Below are positions 18,897 through 27,627 of a stretch of 64,000 nt of DNA, piece after piece. Positions within the stretch are counted from its first letter, which is position 1; each line of letters starts with the position of its first letter. Origin of the DNA: Tabrizicola caldifontis. Its GTDB lineage: Bacteria; Pseudomonadota; Alphaproteobacteria; Rhodobacterales; Rhodobacteraceae. Below the pieces are notes generated by a model. It worked only from the letters and a program-made list of their open reading frames with translations. It had not been told where the DNA came from and did not search any database. Position numbers and translations under genes: made by a program. The stretch lies in assembly GCF_004762095.1 (NCBI RefSeq), contig NZ_SIJH01000007.1, positions 1 through 64,000 of the forward strand. Direction: 5' to 3'.

Positions 18897-20048
18897 TCAA
18901 TGGATCGACGGGGCAGCGGCAGCGTCGGCAGCCAGCCCCGGCGGCGGGTCAAGGTCAAGGTCGGCCAGCATGTCCAAGTTCTCGACATGCTGTTTCCGGG
19001 AGGTCGGGTTGGCCGTCATCCAGCCGGCCAGATCATTGCTTACGGCTTGGCGATAGGCGGCATCGTCCCAGTGCGGGCGCAGGTCGATGCCCAGCCCGGC
19101 AAAGACGTGGAAAAGGATCTCGACGTCGTAAAGCGCAACTTCCAGGTCGGGCCGACTGCCACGCGTTTCGGTCGCACAGCCCAGCCGTCCTGCTAGCACC
19201 TGATGGTATGCAAGACGCGTGCAGCGCGGTGCAAGCTGGCAGCGTGCCGTATTACGCAGCGACCGGCGCCGCAGGACATGGATTTCCTGCCGCACCCGAC
19301 CGATAAGGGTCCGGCCATGCAACGCCGAGCCTTCCGAGAAAACCAGGATGTCGGCGCCTGCGTAGAGCGCAAGTTGGGAACGGATTGGCAAGTTGCCGGG
19401 GTCCACGACCGGCACACCCAACCGCGAGAGCAGCCCCGCAAGATAAGCCTCGCCGGCATGTCCGCCACGACCAGACGCCACCATCCCGGCCCGGGTCACG
19501 AAAACCAGCCGGTTGGGCACGGGCCGAAGGCCGTTGAGCCGGGCCCTCTCTTCCAGAAGGTCCAGATATTGCGGCGACGTTGGCACCCCGCCCAGCATCT
19601 CGCCCTGGGCCGCGACATGAAGTTCCCGTACCAGAACGGGCGAGGTTACCAGATGGACGCGATCTCGCGGCACACCGTGCCAGTCCAGCACATCCCAGAC
19701 GTGAAGCGGTATGCGGCCAACATCTGAACCAGGTTCGATGGTAAAGAGGAACCGATCCCGGGGCCGATCGCGCACCGATTGCGGCAAGCGGGTCAGATGC
19801 TCGGCCACGAGGTGGCCGAACTGGTGGATCAGATACCCACCCCAGACGGCTGGCTCGTCGATCATGGCGGCTTGCACAGGCATGGGCGCCGGGCGGTCCG
19901 ATGGCCGACCGTCACGACAGTGCCTCGCGCTGACCTGGGCATCGAAGGAATGCCAGATCGGGCCGCCGATCGGCACCGATCGTCGCACCTTGCCGACCGG
20001 AACCACAGCCACATCGCGGAACAGCTGCATGGGCGCGAGGCCGGTCAT
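18897..20048 (-). CDS. Glycosyltransferase family 61-like protein
   Basis: 383 residues from ATG 20048. It has the GT61-type layout: an N-terminal half with GGYLIHQFGHLVAEHL, a middle FLFTIEPGSDV, and a C-terminal VFVTRAG, NLPIRSQLALYAGADI and FSEGSALHG block. Such proteins add sugars to capsule or exopolysaccharide precursors. The gene sits inside the sdh operon, 11 bp upstream of sdhB and 2 bp after a lipoprotein gene. Its C terminus is Asp/Ala-rich. An upstream in-frame start at 20120 would overlap the preceding gene. The placement looks like a lineage insertion. Confidence 0.78.
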   Translation of the reverse strand: MTGLAPMQLFRDVAVVPVGKVRRSVPIGGPIWHSFDAQVSARHCRDGRPSDRPAPMPVQAAMIDEPAVWGGYLIHQFGHLVAEHLTRLPQSVRDRPRDRFLFTIEPGSDVGRIPLHVWDVLDWHGVPRDRVHLVTSPVLVRELHVAAQGEMLGGVPTSPQYLDLLEERARLNGLRPVPNRLVFVTRAGMVASGRGGHAGEAYLAGLLSRLGVPVVDPGNLPIRSQLALYAGADILVFSEGSALHGRTLIGRVRQEIHVLRRRSLRNTARCQLAPRCTRLAYHQVLAGRLGCATETRGSRPDLEVALYDVEILFHVFAGLGIDLRPHWDDAAYRQAVSNDLAGWMTANPTSRKQHVENLDMLADLDLDPPPGLAADAAAAPSIH

Positions 20049-20050
20049 CC

Positions 20051-20344
20051 CTACCCCTTCCAGCCCGGCATCTGGCCAAGCGGCCGCGACGGCGGTTGGC
20101 CGGTCTTCTGCTGGACACAAAGTTCGAATACCGCCGCAGGGTCCCGTCGCAGCAGGAAATCAGACGAGACCTCAAGCTCGATTGCGCCAGCGGTCTTGCC
20201 ATTCGATCCAACCCCGACGCTTACCTCGCCGCGCGGCTGCTGGGCCAGCCGGGCACGCTCAAGGCACTGCCGCTCCGCCTCGGCCATCGACATCGATCCG
20301 CAGGCGGCCAGAAAGGAAAGAACCAGAAAGGCAAGGCGTTTCAT
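20051..20344 (-). CDS. Small lipoprotein, sdh operon
   Basis: 97 residues. The N terminus MKRLAFLVLSFLAACGS has a lipobox (LAAC), so the product is probably a periplasmic lipoprotein. The mature part contains AEAERQCLERAR and a C-terminal FELCVQQKTGQPPSRPLG with two further Cys. No function recognised. It lies 4 bp downstream of the next lipoprotein gene. Confidence 0.72.
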   Translation of the reverse strand: MKRLAFLVLSFLAACGSMSMAEAERQCLERARLAQQPRGEVSVGVGSNGKTAGAIELEVSSDFLLRRDPAAVFELCVQQKTGQPPSRPLGQMPGWKG

Positions 20345-20348
20345 GTGG

Positions 20349-20666
20349 CTACCTGATCGGAGGCACGCCATTGGCGGCGAAGCAGGATTGCGCAGCAGGC
20401 CGCAGCGCCAGATTGCGGATGTTCTCCTTGGTCTGTGTTCCGGCCTCGACGCCGATATCGCGGGCCAGTGCGCGGATCTCGGGCATGGTCGCGGCATCAA
20501 GGATGCACTCTGTCGCCGCCTGCGCCGGACCAGCCGGCATGTCACGGTTCACCACCGCAAAGACCACGTCGCCCGCGGCACGGCGCATCGTCCGGTCGGC
20601 CATCTCGGCCGGGTCGCAGGCGGCCAGCGCCAGAACGACAAGGGCAAGGGCAGGTCTGAGGGTCAT
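20349..20666 (-). CDS. Small lipoprotein, sdh operon (paralogue of next upstream gene)
   Basis: 105 residues from ATG 20666. MTLRPALALVVLALAACDP is a lipoprotein signal with LAAC lipobox. The mature region (TECILDAATMPEIRALARD, LALRPAAQSCFAANG) aligns by eye with the gene just upstream (20666-21025), sharing two Cys and an Arg-Pro-x-Ala-x-x-Cys pattern. Its start overlaps the upstream stop (ATGA). Function unknown. Confidence 0.75.
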   Translation of the reverse strand: MTLRPALALVVLALAACDPAEMADRTMRRAAGDVVFAVVNRDMPAGPAQAATECILDAATMPEIRALARDIGVEAGTQTKENIRNLALRPAAQSCFAANGVPPIR

Positions 20667-21025
20667 CAAAAGCCTCCGATCACAAGGCCCTGCGCCGCCC
20701 GAAGCTGGCCGCCTGACAGGGCCCGGACAAGACATTGCGCCGCCTCGGGCCGTTGTGCCACAGTCCTGACCGTGGGCCAGGCGCGGTTGGCGACTTCCTG
20801 CGCGGACCCCGCCCCGGCCGCCTGTGCCAGCGCCAGCAACTCGGACGTCGATGCATTATCTATCACACAGTCGGAATAGGGCTTGACCGGCACACCGGGC
20901 AGATAGCGCTCCGCCGCCGTGTCGACCGCGGACCTCGCCAGGCTGCGCGTCGTCTCCTGCATCACGGCTTCGCCCGCCACGCAGGCGGGCAGGGCCATGA
21001 ACAGAAGAAGCGAAGTGGCGCGCAT
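20666..21025 (-). CDS. Small exported protein, sdh operon (paralogue of next gene)
   Basis: 119 residues. A short signal ([18 protein letters not shown]) suggests a lipoprotein processed at Cys15. The mature part contains YSDCVIDNASTSELLALAQ and VAQRPEAAQCLV, resembling the adjacent 20349-20666 product. Start ATG 21025 overlaps the sdhA stop codon (ATGA), so expression is coupled to sdhA. R. sphaeroides, as I recall, also has hypothetical genes between sdhA and sdhB. Confidence 0.75.
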   Translation of the reverse strand: MRATSLLLFMALPACVAGEAVMQETTRSLARSAVDTAAERYLPGVPVKPYSDCVIDNASTSELLALAQAAGAGSAQEVANRAWPTVRTVAQRPEAAQCLVRALSGGQLRAAQGLVIGGF

Positions 21026-22827
21026 CAGAATTTCCGCTCTGCCGGGGCGATCTTCTTCAGCGGGATGCCACCCTCGGCCTCTGAGGTCAGCGGTTCGGTG
21101 TGCACCGGGCGGTAGTCGAGGCTGACCTTCGCGCCATCGACCCAGGCCAGCGAGTGCTTGCGCCAGTTCACGTCGTCGCGATGCGGGTAATCCTCGTGCG
21201 CATGCGCGCCGCGGCTTTCGGTGCGGGCGTGCGCGGCATAGATCGTGGCCAGCGCGTTCGGCATCAGGTTCGTCAGCTCCAGCGTCTCCATCAGGTCGCT
21301 GTTCCAGATCAGCGACCGGTCGGTGACGTGCAGATCATCAAGCTTGGCCGCGATGGCGGTCATTTTCCTTTCGCCCTCGGCCAGGGTCGCCTCGGCGCGG
21401 AAGACAGCGGCATCGGCCTGCATGGTCTTCTGCATCTCCAACCGCAACTGGGCGGTGGGCACGTTACCCTTGGCATGGCGCAGGGCATCGAACCGGGCCA
21501 GCGCCTTGTCCACCGCGGCCTTGTTGGTGGCGGGCACCGCGGCGGCCCGATCCACCACCTGCCCGGCGCGGATCGCCGCGGCCCGGCCGAAGACCACCAG
21601 GTCGATCAGGCTGTTCGACCCCAGCCGGTTCGCACCGTGCACAGAGGCACAGCCAGCCTCGCCCACCGCCATCAGGCCGGGAAAGACGGCATCTGGGTCG
21701 TCCTTCGTCGGGTTCAGCACCTCGCCCCAGTAGTTCGTGGGGATACCACCCATGTTGTAGTGCACCGTGGGCAGCACCGGGATCGGATCCTTGTGCAGAT
21801 CGACGCCAGCGAAGATGCGGGCGCTTTCGGTGATGCCGGGCAATCGTGCCTCCAGCGTCTCGCGGGGAAGATGGTTGAGATGCAGGTGGATATGGTCGCC
21901 GTTCGGTCCGCAGCCGCGGCCTTCGCGGATTTCCAGCGTCATGCAGCGGCTGACATAATCGCGCGGCGCCAGATCCTTGTAGTGTGGCGCATAGCGTTCC
22001 ATGAAACGCTCGCCGTTGGCGTTGGTCAGATACCCCCCCTCGCCCCGCGCGCCTTCGGTGATGAGACAGCCCGAGCCGTAGATGCCGGTCGGATGGAACT
22101 GCACGAACTCCATGTCCTGCAGGGGCAGACCAGCGCGGGCCACCATGCCGCCGCCGTCGCCTGTGCAGGTATGGGCCGAGGTCGCGCTGAAATAAGCCCG
22201 GCCATAGCCGCCCGTCGCAAGCACCACCATCTTGGCGTTGAAGACATGGATCGTGCCGTCATCCAGTTTCCAGGCGACCACACCGGTGCAGGCGCCATCG
22301 GTGATGATCAGGTCCAGCGCGAAATATTCGATGTAGAATTCGGCGTTGTTCTTCAGGCTTTGACCGTAAAGCGTATGCAGGATCGCGTGCCCCGTGCGGT
22401 CCGCCGCCGCACAGGTGCGCTGCACCGGGGGGCCTTCGCCGAATTCGGTCGTGTGGCCGCCGAAGGGGCGCTGGTAGATCTTGCCCTCTTCGGTGCGGCT
22501 GAAGGGCACACCGTAATGCTCAAGCTCGTAAACGGCCTTGGGCGCCTCGCGCGCCAGGTATTCCATCGCGTCGGTATCGCCCAGCCAGTCCGACCCCTTG
22601 ACGGTGTCGTACATGTGCCATTGCCAGTTGTCGGGCCCCATGTTGCCAAGGCTGGCGGCGATGCCGCCCTGTGCGGCCACCGTGTGGCTGCGGGTCGGGA
22701 AGACCTTGGTCACGCAGGCCGTGCGCAGGCCCTGTTCGGCCATGCCAAGCGTCGCGCGCAGGCCCGCGCCGCCGGCACCCACGACCACCACGTCGTAATC
22801 ATGCGTCTCGTAAGGGTAGGCAGTCAT
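21025..22827 (-). CDS. sdhA: Succinate dehydrogenase flavoprotein subunit
   Basis: 600 residues, typical length. FAD-binding [12 protein letters not shown] at about 15-26; the covalent flavin His is in [11 protein letters not shown]; substrate-site segments [20 protein letters not shown] and [10 protein letters not shown] are intact. It oxidises succinate to fumarate, feeding complex II in the TCA cycle. The stop is overlapped by a small exported-protein gene; sdhD is 10 bp upstream. Confidence 0.98.
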   Translation of the reverse strand: MTAYPYETHDYDVVVVGAGGAGLRATLGMAEQGLRTACVTKVFPTRSHTVAAQGGIAASLGNMGPDNWQWHMYDTVKGSDWLGDTDAMEYLAREAPKAVYELEHYGVPFSRTEEGKIYQRPFGGHTTEFGEGPPVQRTCAAADRTGHAILHTLYGQSLKNNAEFYIEYFALDLIITDGACTGVVAWKLDDGTIHVFNAKMVVLATGGYGRAYFSATSAHTCTGDGGGMVARAGLPLQDMEFVQFHPTGIYGSGCLITEGARGEGGYLTNANGERFMERYAPHYKDLAPRDYVSRCMTLEIREGRGCGPNGDHIHLHLNHLPRETLEARLPGITESARIFAGVDLHKDPIPVLPTVHYNMGGIPTNYWGEVLNPTKDDPDAVFPGLMAVGEAGCASVHGANRLGSNSLIDLVVFGRAAAIRAGQVVDRAAAVPATNKAAVDKALARFDALRHAKGNVPTAQLRLEMQKTMQADAAVFRAEATLAEGERKMTAIAAKLDDLHVTDRSLIWNSDLMETLELTNLMPNALATIYAAHARTESRGAHAHEDYPHRDDVNWRKHSLAWVDGAKVSLDYRPVHTEPLTSEAEGGIPLKKIAPAERKF

Positions 22828-22837
22828 ATCGATTCCT

Positions 22838-23209
22838 TCACAGCGCGATGCGGGCCAGGGCGAACAGGCCGGTGGCCGCGATGACCCAGGCCAGCGAGAC
22901 GACGAAGATGATCAGCATCCTGCGTGCCGTGCCCCGGGCGTAATCCTCGATCATCGTGGTCGCTCCCATCGCGAAATGGCGCATCCCCACGATCAGAACC
23001 AGCGCGGTCACGATCGCCGGGAAGGGGCGAGCGAAGGTCTCCAGCACCTCGGCCCGTGTGCCGCCCAGCGCGCTGCCGAAGATGTAAAGCCAGACCGGCA
23101 CAAGAAAAGCCAGGCCCACGGCCGAAACGGTCATCGACCAGTGATGTTCCGTGCCGGCATGGGCGGCACCCTTGCCCTCGGCGCGCTTGCGGGGGGTCAG
23201 ATAGCGCAT
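22838..23209 (-). CDS. sdhD: Succinate dehydrogenase membrane anchor subunit
   Basis: 123 residues from ATG 23209 ([12 protein letters not shown]...), matching the family N terminus. An alternative GTG at 23221 overlaps the sdhC stop. Three hydrophobic helices are visible, with the haem/quinone-region segment [14 protein letters not shown] at the second. It anchors SdhAB to the inner membrane together with SdhC. Confidence 0.93.
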   Translation of the reverse strand: MRYLTPRKRAEGKGAAHAGTEHHWSMTVSAVGLAFLVPVWLYIFGSALGGTRAEVLETFARPFPAIVTALVLIVGMRHFAMGATTMIEDYARGTARRMLIIFVVSLAWVIAATGLFALARIAL

Positions 23210-23217
23210 GGCGTCCC

Positions 23218-23604
23218 TCACCGAACCAGAAAAATTGTGATCACAGTCAGCACGGCCGAACCGATGATACAGGCCCAGCCCAGCTTTTCCGCCGTCGGGA
23301 TGTCCAGCCCCTTGCCCGCGTCATAGTAAAGGTGCCGCAGGCCGGCCAGATAGTGATACCACACCGCCCACAGCGACCCGGTGAAGATCAGATCCCCGAA
23401 CCAGCTGGTCGCAACCGCATTCGCCAGCGCAAAATAATCGTCCGAGGTCGCCGCGGCCAGAAGCCACCAGACCCCCAGCACGATCCCGGCGATCAGGGCA
23501 TGGCCCGTGATCCGCGTCAGGATCGAGGTCAGCATCGGCACCTGCCAGCGATAGATCTGCAAATGCGGCGAAAGGGGGCGTTCTGCACGCCGGGCGTCTG
23601 CCAT
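23218..23604 (-). CDS. sdhC: Succinate dehydrogenase cytochrome b556 subunit
   Basis: 128 residues from ATG 23604. The SPHLQIYRW N-terminal motif is a family signature, followed by TSILTRITGHAL and three transmembrane helices; YLAGLRHLYYD carries the predicted haem-ligand His. First gene of the sdh operon. The upstream region holds a pair of GTGATCAC palindromes (23759-23789). Confidence 0.95.
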   Translation of the reverse strand: MADARRAERPLSPHLQIYRWQVPMLTSILTRITGHALIAGIVLGVWWLLAAATSDDYFALANAVATSWFGDLIFTGSLWAVWYHYLAGLRHLYYDAGKGLDIPTAEKLGWACIIGSAVLTVITIFLVR

Positions 23605-23758
23605 GGGTCTGGTCCTCACCTCTGGCGGCGCGGGCAGCGATCCGGCCCCGCGCTCGGCTAACGTTCGTTGCCTTGAATAGCGCGGATTTCGCCCGTGTCA
23701 CGCGCGAGAATGCCGCAGACGCAGGATGTTTCCGCTATCCGGGCAGATTTCTTGGCTT

Positions 23759-23789
23759 CGTGATCACGGGCAGAAAATCCGTGATCACG
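23759..23789. promoter_or_regulatory. Twin GTGATCAC palindromes upstream of sdhC, 21 bp apart
   Basis: CGTGATCACG occurs at 23759-23768 and again at 23780-23789, a spacing of exactly 21 bp (two helical turns), 155-185 bp upstream of the sdhC start. The spacer read toward sdhC contains GATTTTCTGCCC. The same palindrome with the same 21-bp phasing and a similar ATTTTC spacer is found three times upstream of sucC. This looks like a shared TCA-cycle operator; the binding protein is not identified. Confidence 0.7.
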
Positions 23790-23808
23790 AATTTCCGATG
23801 GAAATCGT

Positions 23809-24444
23809 TCAGCGTGACAGCAGGGTCGAATCCCAGGTCAGGGCCAGGCCGAAATGGCTGTCGGCATAGTCGGACCCATCGTAGTAGCGGAAGTCGACTG
23901 CCGTCGTCCGCCCAAGTGAATAGGTCATGCCCAGATCCCATTCGCGCTCGCTGCCTGCGTCCTCGACCTGAAAGATGCCGAACTGGCCCGATACTTCGAG
24001 GGCATCGGTTGCCGACCAGGCCGCCCCCAGATAGGCGCTGTTCAGATCCGATTGCGGATCATGCGCCAGGTCCAGCTTTCCGGTCACCGGACCAAGAGGC
24101 ATGCCAAGGCCAAGCGTATATTCCCCGCAGCATTCGCCCCCGTCGTTCGGGTAGTAATAGCGGGTATAGCCGACATCGTAGGTCAGCCCGCCCGCTGTCT
24201 CGTTTCGGTAGCCGAGGTAAAGGTCGACTTCATCCAGCAGGTCGTCGCTGGCCACCTGCCCCCAGATGCCGACATAGAACCCGACGGCCTCGCCCTCGAT
24301 ATAGCCCGAGAAATAGGCGTTGGAACTTCCGCCCTCTTCCTTGTGCTTGTATTCCAGCTTGGCCCCGCCCAGAAGCTCGAACCCCTGCGCCCCGGCCATT
24401 CCTGCCGAAAAGGCCAACACTGCCACGCCTGCGATCATGCGCAT
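23809..24444 (-). CDS. TorF-family putative porin
   Basis: 211 residues with a signal peptide ending GMAGAQG (about residue 18) and alternating amphipathic strands (YFSGYIEGEAVGFYVG, DLYLGYRNETAGGLTYDVGYT) ending in an aromatic-rich C-terminal strand, the pattern of an outer-membrane beta-barrel. TorF family is the best match I can name. Start ATG 24444 has GGAGG 7 nt upstream. It lies between mch and sdhC in the same orientation. Confidence 0.75.
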   Translation of the reverse strand: MRMIAGVAVLAFSAGMAGAQGFELLGGAKLEYKHKEEGGSSNAYFSGYIEGEAVGFYVGIWGQVASDDLLDEVDLYLGYRNETAGGLTYDVGYTRYYYPNDGGECCGEYTLGLGMPLGPVTGKLDLAHDPQSDLNSAYLGAAWSATDALEVSGQFGIFQVEDAGSEREWDLGMTYSLGRTTAVDFRYYDGSDYADSHFGLALTWDSTLLSR

Positions 24445-24549
24445 GCCACTGCCTCCGTTGTTGTTATTCGTGTCATTGTGGCACAACCGGGCGCCGGGCT
24501 GAACCCCCGGATCGCCAGATATTGCGGTTCTTGGCCGGAAACCTGCCAC

Positions 24550-25572
24550 CTATCGCGGCAGCAGCGCCCAGTAGTCAAGGTCCAGCAGTACCTCGGGCAG
24601 ATATTTCCCGTCCGCCCCCCGCAGCCTTCCGGCTGCGCCGCGTGTTGCCACCAGCCGAAGCCGCAATGCCCCGATACCGGGCACACCGGTCTCGGCGCCG
24701 TCAAGCACTTCGGACCAGGCCCGCACCGTGTCGCCAGCGAAACAGGGGTTCACATGCGCACCCGCGTTCAGGGCCACGATGAACTGGGCATTCGCCAGGC
24801 CGTTGAACGACAGCGCACGCGCCAGGCTGATGACATGGCCGCCATAGATCAGGCGCCGGCCGTCCTCGCGCTGCGTCACGTCGAAATGGACCTTGGCGGT
24901 GTTCTGCCAAAGCCGCGTGGCCAGCATGTGTTCGGCCTCCTCGACCGTGACGGCATCGACATGGTCGATCACCTCGCCTACCGCATAGTCGCTCCACCGG
25001 TGCGGTTCGCCCGCCAGTTCGAAGTCGTAGCGGCTGAAATCCAGACCCTCGGGCACCACCAGAGACTGCGGCGCCACCACGGGCGCCAGCTCCGGCACAT
25101 GCACCGGCACCTCGACCTCGCGTCGCCGCTTCCTGACCAGCACCCAGCGGACATATTCCAGCACCACCTCGTCGCGCTGGTTCAGCCCGCGCGTGCGGAC
25201 CCAGACCACACCGGTCGCCCCGGACGAGGTTTCCTTAAGCCCGATCACTTCGCTTTCCGCCCGCAGCGTGTCGCCCGGCCAGACCGGCTGCAGCCAGCGC
25301 CCCTCGGCGTAGCCCAGGTTCGCCACCGCGTTAAGGCTGATGTCGGGCACCGTCTTGCCGAAGACCGTATGGAAGGCGATCAGATCGTCCAGCGGGCTGG
25401 CCCGCAAGCCCACCGACCGCGCGAACTCATCCGACGAATACACCGCGCCCCGCGCCGGATAAAGCGCGTGGTAAAGCGCCCTTTCCCCGCCACCCAGGGT
25501 GCGCGGAACGGCATGCCGGATCACCTCGCCCAAGGCGTAGTCCTCGAAAAAACGGCCAGGATCCGTCTTCAT
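24550..25572 (-). CDS. mch: Mesaconyl-CoA hydratase (beta-methylmalyl-CoA dehydratase)
   Basis: 340 residues from ATG 25572, beginning MKTDPGRFFEDYALGE. Two MaoC-like hot-dog halves are visible; HTVFGKTVPDISLNAVANLG and AHVNPCFAGDTVRAWSEV are characteristic of Rhodobacter Mch. It hydrates mesaconyl-C1-CoA to beta-methylmalyl-CoA in the EMC pathway. Its start overlaps the DUF1737 stop (ATGA). The mcl2-nnrU-DUF1737-mch order agrees with what I recall of R. sphaeroides. Confidence 0.92.
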   Translation of the reverse strand: MKTDPGRFFEDYALGEVIRHAVPRTLGGGERALYHALYPARGAVYSSDEFARSVGLRASPLDDLIAFHTVFGKTVPDISLNAVANLGYAEGRWLQPVWPGDTLRAESEVIGLKETSSGATGVVWVRTRGLNQRDEVVLEYVRWVLVRKRRREVEVPVHVPELAPVVAPQSLVVPEGLDFSRYDFELAGEPHRWSDYAVGEVIDHVDAVTVEEAEHMLATRLWQNTAKVHFDVTQREDGRRLIYGGHVISLARALSFNGLANAQFIVALNAGAHVNPCFAGDTVRAWSEVLDGAETGVPGIGALRLRLVATRGAAGRLRGADGKYLPEVLLDLDYWALLPR

Positions 25573-25772
25573 AGCTCGCCCAGCTTCAGATCGGGGTGAT
25601 AGTCGCCCGCCACCTCCTTCACCACCGCCTGCCCGCAACGCATCACGCCGTTGGCCGCATCAAAGGCATAGCTGGGCGAGCCGTGCAGCGCCCAGCCCTT
25701 GTTCAGCGCCGCCGTCACCTTGTGACAGAACTCCGACGTGTCGTCCGCACTCAGGAACCGATAGAGCTTCAT
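25569..25772 (-). CDS. DUF1737 protein
   Basis: 67 residues beginning MKLYRFLSADDTSEFCHKVT, with ALNKGWALHGSP, the hallmark of the short DUF1737 family. It is cytosolic and of unknown role, yet conserved next to mch. Overlaps mch by ATGA. A family-B repeat separates it from nnrU. Confidence 0.85.
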   Translation of the reverse strand: MKLYRFLSADDTSEFCHKVTAALNKGWALHGSPSYAFDAANGVMRCGQAVVKEVAGDYHPDLKLGEL

Positions 25773-25807
25773 CGCCTCACCAATTTGCAGCAATCCGAAC
25801 GGAATTG

Positions 25808-25863
25808 CCTTCCTTTCTGCCCAAACATCCCACGGGGGTGCGAGGGTGTGAAACCCCCGCCTC
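25808..25863. repeat. Interspersed repeat family B, copy 1 (diverged)
   Basis: CATCCCACGGGGGTGCGAGGGTGTGAAACCCCCG corresponds, with several mismatches, to the copies at 40392-40446 and 52544-52597. It fills the gap between nnrU and DUF1737, starting directly after the nnrU stop. The hairpin arms (GGGTGTG/AAACCC region) are less perfect than in the other copies. Confidence 0.75.
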
Positions 25864-25867
25864 GCCC

Positions 25868-26413
25868 TCAGCCGAAGGGCCAGACGCCCAGCCAGTTGTG
25901 GACCCAGCCGATTGCCCCCAGCACCACCACCGCCCCGACGACCGCGCCGATTTCCCTGCCCACCGGAGCGGGCGCCGGGGGCGCCGGCCGCGGCTCGGCC
26001 CGATTGATCACGATCACCTCGACCACCGCCCAGGCCAGGATGCCCCCGAACAGGATCACGCTGGCAAGATCCCCGTTCACCAGCAGGTGCGCCACAGCCC
26101 AGACCTTGACCGCCGTCAGCTGCGGATGCCGGATCACGCGCGTGATCCGCGTCTTCATGCCGGATGCGGCATAGAGATAGACCGCGAACAGCATCAGCAG
26201 ATTGTTCACATGCGTCAGGAACACGGGCGGATACCAAAGGTCGATCTGTTCCACGCCGCGATAGCCGATGACCATCAGCACCAGACCTGCCAGCACGCCC
26301 AGCGCAACCACACCCCGGCCCGCGTCGCCCATCGCCGCCCGCTGCGCCGGGGCCAGGCGCCTGAACAGATGCGCGGCCCACCACAGCGCCAGTCCCAGAA
26401 CGATCAAGGTCAT
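25868..26413 (-). CDS. NnrU family membrane protein
   Basis: 181 residues with four or five hydrophobic helices. GYRGVEQIDLWYPP, MKTRITRVIRHPQLTAVKVWA and VNGDLASVILFGG are typical of NnrU/DUF1295-like proteins. NnrU was named from denitrification clusters but is also conserved beside mcl2 and mch without denitrification genes. ATG 26413 is preferred over GTG 26416. Confidence 0.87.
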   Translation of the reverse strand: MTLIVLGLALWWAAHLFRRLAPAQRAAMGDAGRGVVALGVLAGLVLMVIGYRGVEQIDLWYPPVFLTHVNNLLMLFAVYLYAASGMKTRITRVIRHPQLTAVKVWAVAHLLVNGDLASVILFGGILAWAVVEVIVINRAEPRPAPPAPAPVGREIGAVVGAVVVLGAIGWVHNWLGVWPFG

Positions 26414-26449
26414 CACGGTCCTCCGAACGGTTTCGGTGCCACCTTGGCC

Positions 26450-27292
26450 CTAAACCGCCAGCGCCGCAATCGCCTCGGCCTTCTCGGTCAGCGCCTTCGC
26501 GGTGGCCACATGCAGGTTCTCGACGATCCGGCCATCAACCACGGCCACGCCCTCGCCCTTCGCACGCGCCTCGGCATAGGCCTCGATCTGGCGGCGTGCC
26601 AGCGCCACCTCCTCCTCCGAGGGCGCAAAGACCGCGTTCGCGATTTCCAGCTGGGCCGGGTGAATCAGCGTCTTGCCGTCGAAGCCCATGTCGCGGCCCT
26701 GCTCGCATTCCGCGCGCAGGCCCGCCTCGTCCCGGAAGGCGTTGAACACACCATCGACGATCAGCTTGCTCTCTGCCCGCGCGGCCAGAACGCATGTCCC
26801 CAGCGCCGCCATCAGCGGCAAGCGGTCCGCGCGATGCCGCGCACCCAGCTCTCTGGCCAGATCGTTCGTGCCCATCACCATCCCCTCAAGCCGGGGATGG
26901 GCGGCGATGGCGGCAGCGTTCAGGCAGCCACGCGCCGTCTCAAGCATCGCCCATAGCGGCTTTGCCACCCGTGTCCCGACGGCGTCCAGGTCTTCCGGCC
27001 CGTTCACCTTGGGCACCAGCACCGCATCCGCGCCGGGATGGCCGGCAAAGGCCAGCATGTCCGCTGCGCCCCACGGCGTCTCCAGCCCGTTCACGCGCAC
27101 GATCCGCAGCCGCCCGCCGAAATCGGCCCGGTGCAGCTCGTCAGACAGCAGCGCCCGCGCACGCACCTTTTCTTCGGGGGCGACGGCATCTTCCAGATCG
27201 AAGATGATCGCATCGGCCGGCAGCTCACGCGCCTTTTCCAGCGCTCGTTCCTTCGAGGCCGGGATGTAGAGGACAGACCGACAGGGACGCAT
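26450..27292 (-). CDS. mcl2: (3S)-malyl-CoA thioesterase (Mcl2, CitE-like)
   Basis: 280 residues of the HpcH/HpaI-CitE fold: RSVLYIPASKERALEKA, IFDLEDAVAPEEK, VPKVNGPEDL, LETARG, MGTNDLARELG and GFDGKTLIHPAQ. In Rhodobacter the gene next to nnrU and mch encodes the (3S)-malyl-CoA thioesterase that hydrolyses malyl-CoA to malate in the last part of the EMC pathway, and context drives this call. A malyl-CoA/beta-methylmalyl-CoA lyase cannot be excluded by eye. First gene of the mcl2-nnrU-DUF1737-mch operon. Confidence 0.85.
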   Translation of the reverse strand: MRPCRSVLYIPASKERALEKARELPADAIIFDLEDAVAPEEKVRARALLSDELHRADFGGRLRIVRVNGLETPWGAADMLAFAGHPGADAVLVPKVNGPEDLDAVGTRVAKPLWAMLETARGCLNAAAIAAHPRLEGMVMGTNDLARELGARHRADRLPLMAALGTCVLAARAESKLIVDGVFNAFRDEAGLRAECEQGRDMGFDGKTLIHPAQLEIANAVFAPSEEEVALARRQIEAYAEARAKGEGVAVVDGRIVENLHVATAKALTEKAEAIAALAV

Positions 27293-27452
27293 GACGACTC
27301 ACCTCCGCGCAAGATTCTTGCGCTTGAAAGCACGGATCGGACAGAAACGGCAAGCGCATTTTTGCCGCAGCGCAGCAAGAGCACCGCATCAACTGGGTCG
27401 AGGCCCTTGCTGGCAGCCTTTTCCCACGTCCGGCCCGCCACAGGCCAGTTCC

Positions 27453-27554
27453 ATGAGGCAGCTCGCGTTTGCCCTGTCGCTTGGCTTCGCCGGGATCATC
27501 CTCGCCACCCGGCTTGCCTTTTCCAACCCGAACTGGGGCGGCCCTGACGGGTGA
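27453..27554 (+). CDS. Possible truncated small exported protein
   Basis: A 33-residue reading MRQLAFALSLGFAGIILATR is almost entirely a signal-peptide-like sequence and then stops after NPNWGGPDG. A GTG (27551) overlapping the stop opens another frame (VIACLVGRHGQARHAIV). Together they resemble the start of a small periplasmic family common in Rhodobacteraceae, broken by a frameshift. It lies alone between divergent mcl2 and the convergent TSUP gene. It may be a remnant or chance. Confidence 0.3.
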   Translation: MRQLAFALSLGFAGIILATRLAFSNPNWGGPDG

Positions 27555-27627
27555 TCGCGTGTCTGGTCGGACGCCACGGCCAAGCCCGCCACGCGATCGT
27601 TGCGCCCCCGCTTGCGCGAGGCCCGGG

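Noticed and set aside
21100-22884. Long plus-strand open frame opposite sdhA
   Set aside because: Antisense shadow of sdhA, rich in His/Gln/Arg as expected from the reversed codon bias.
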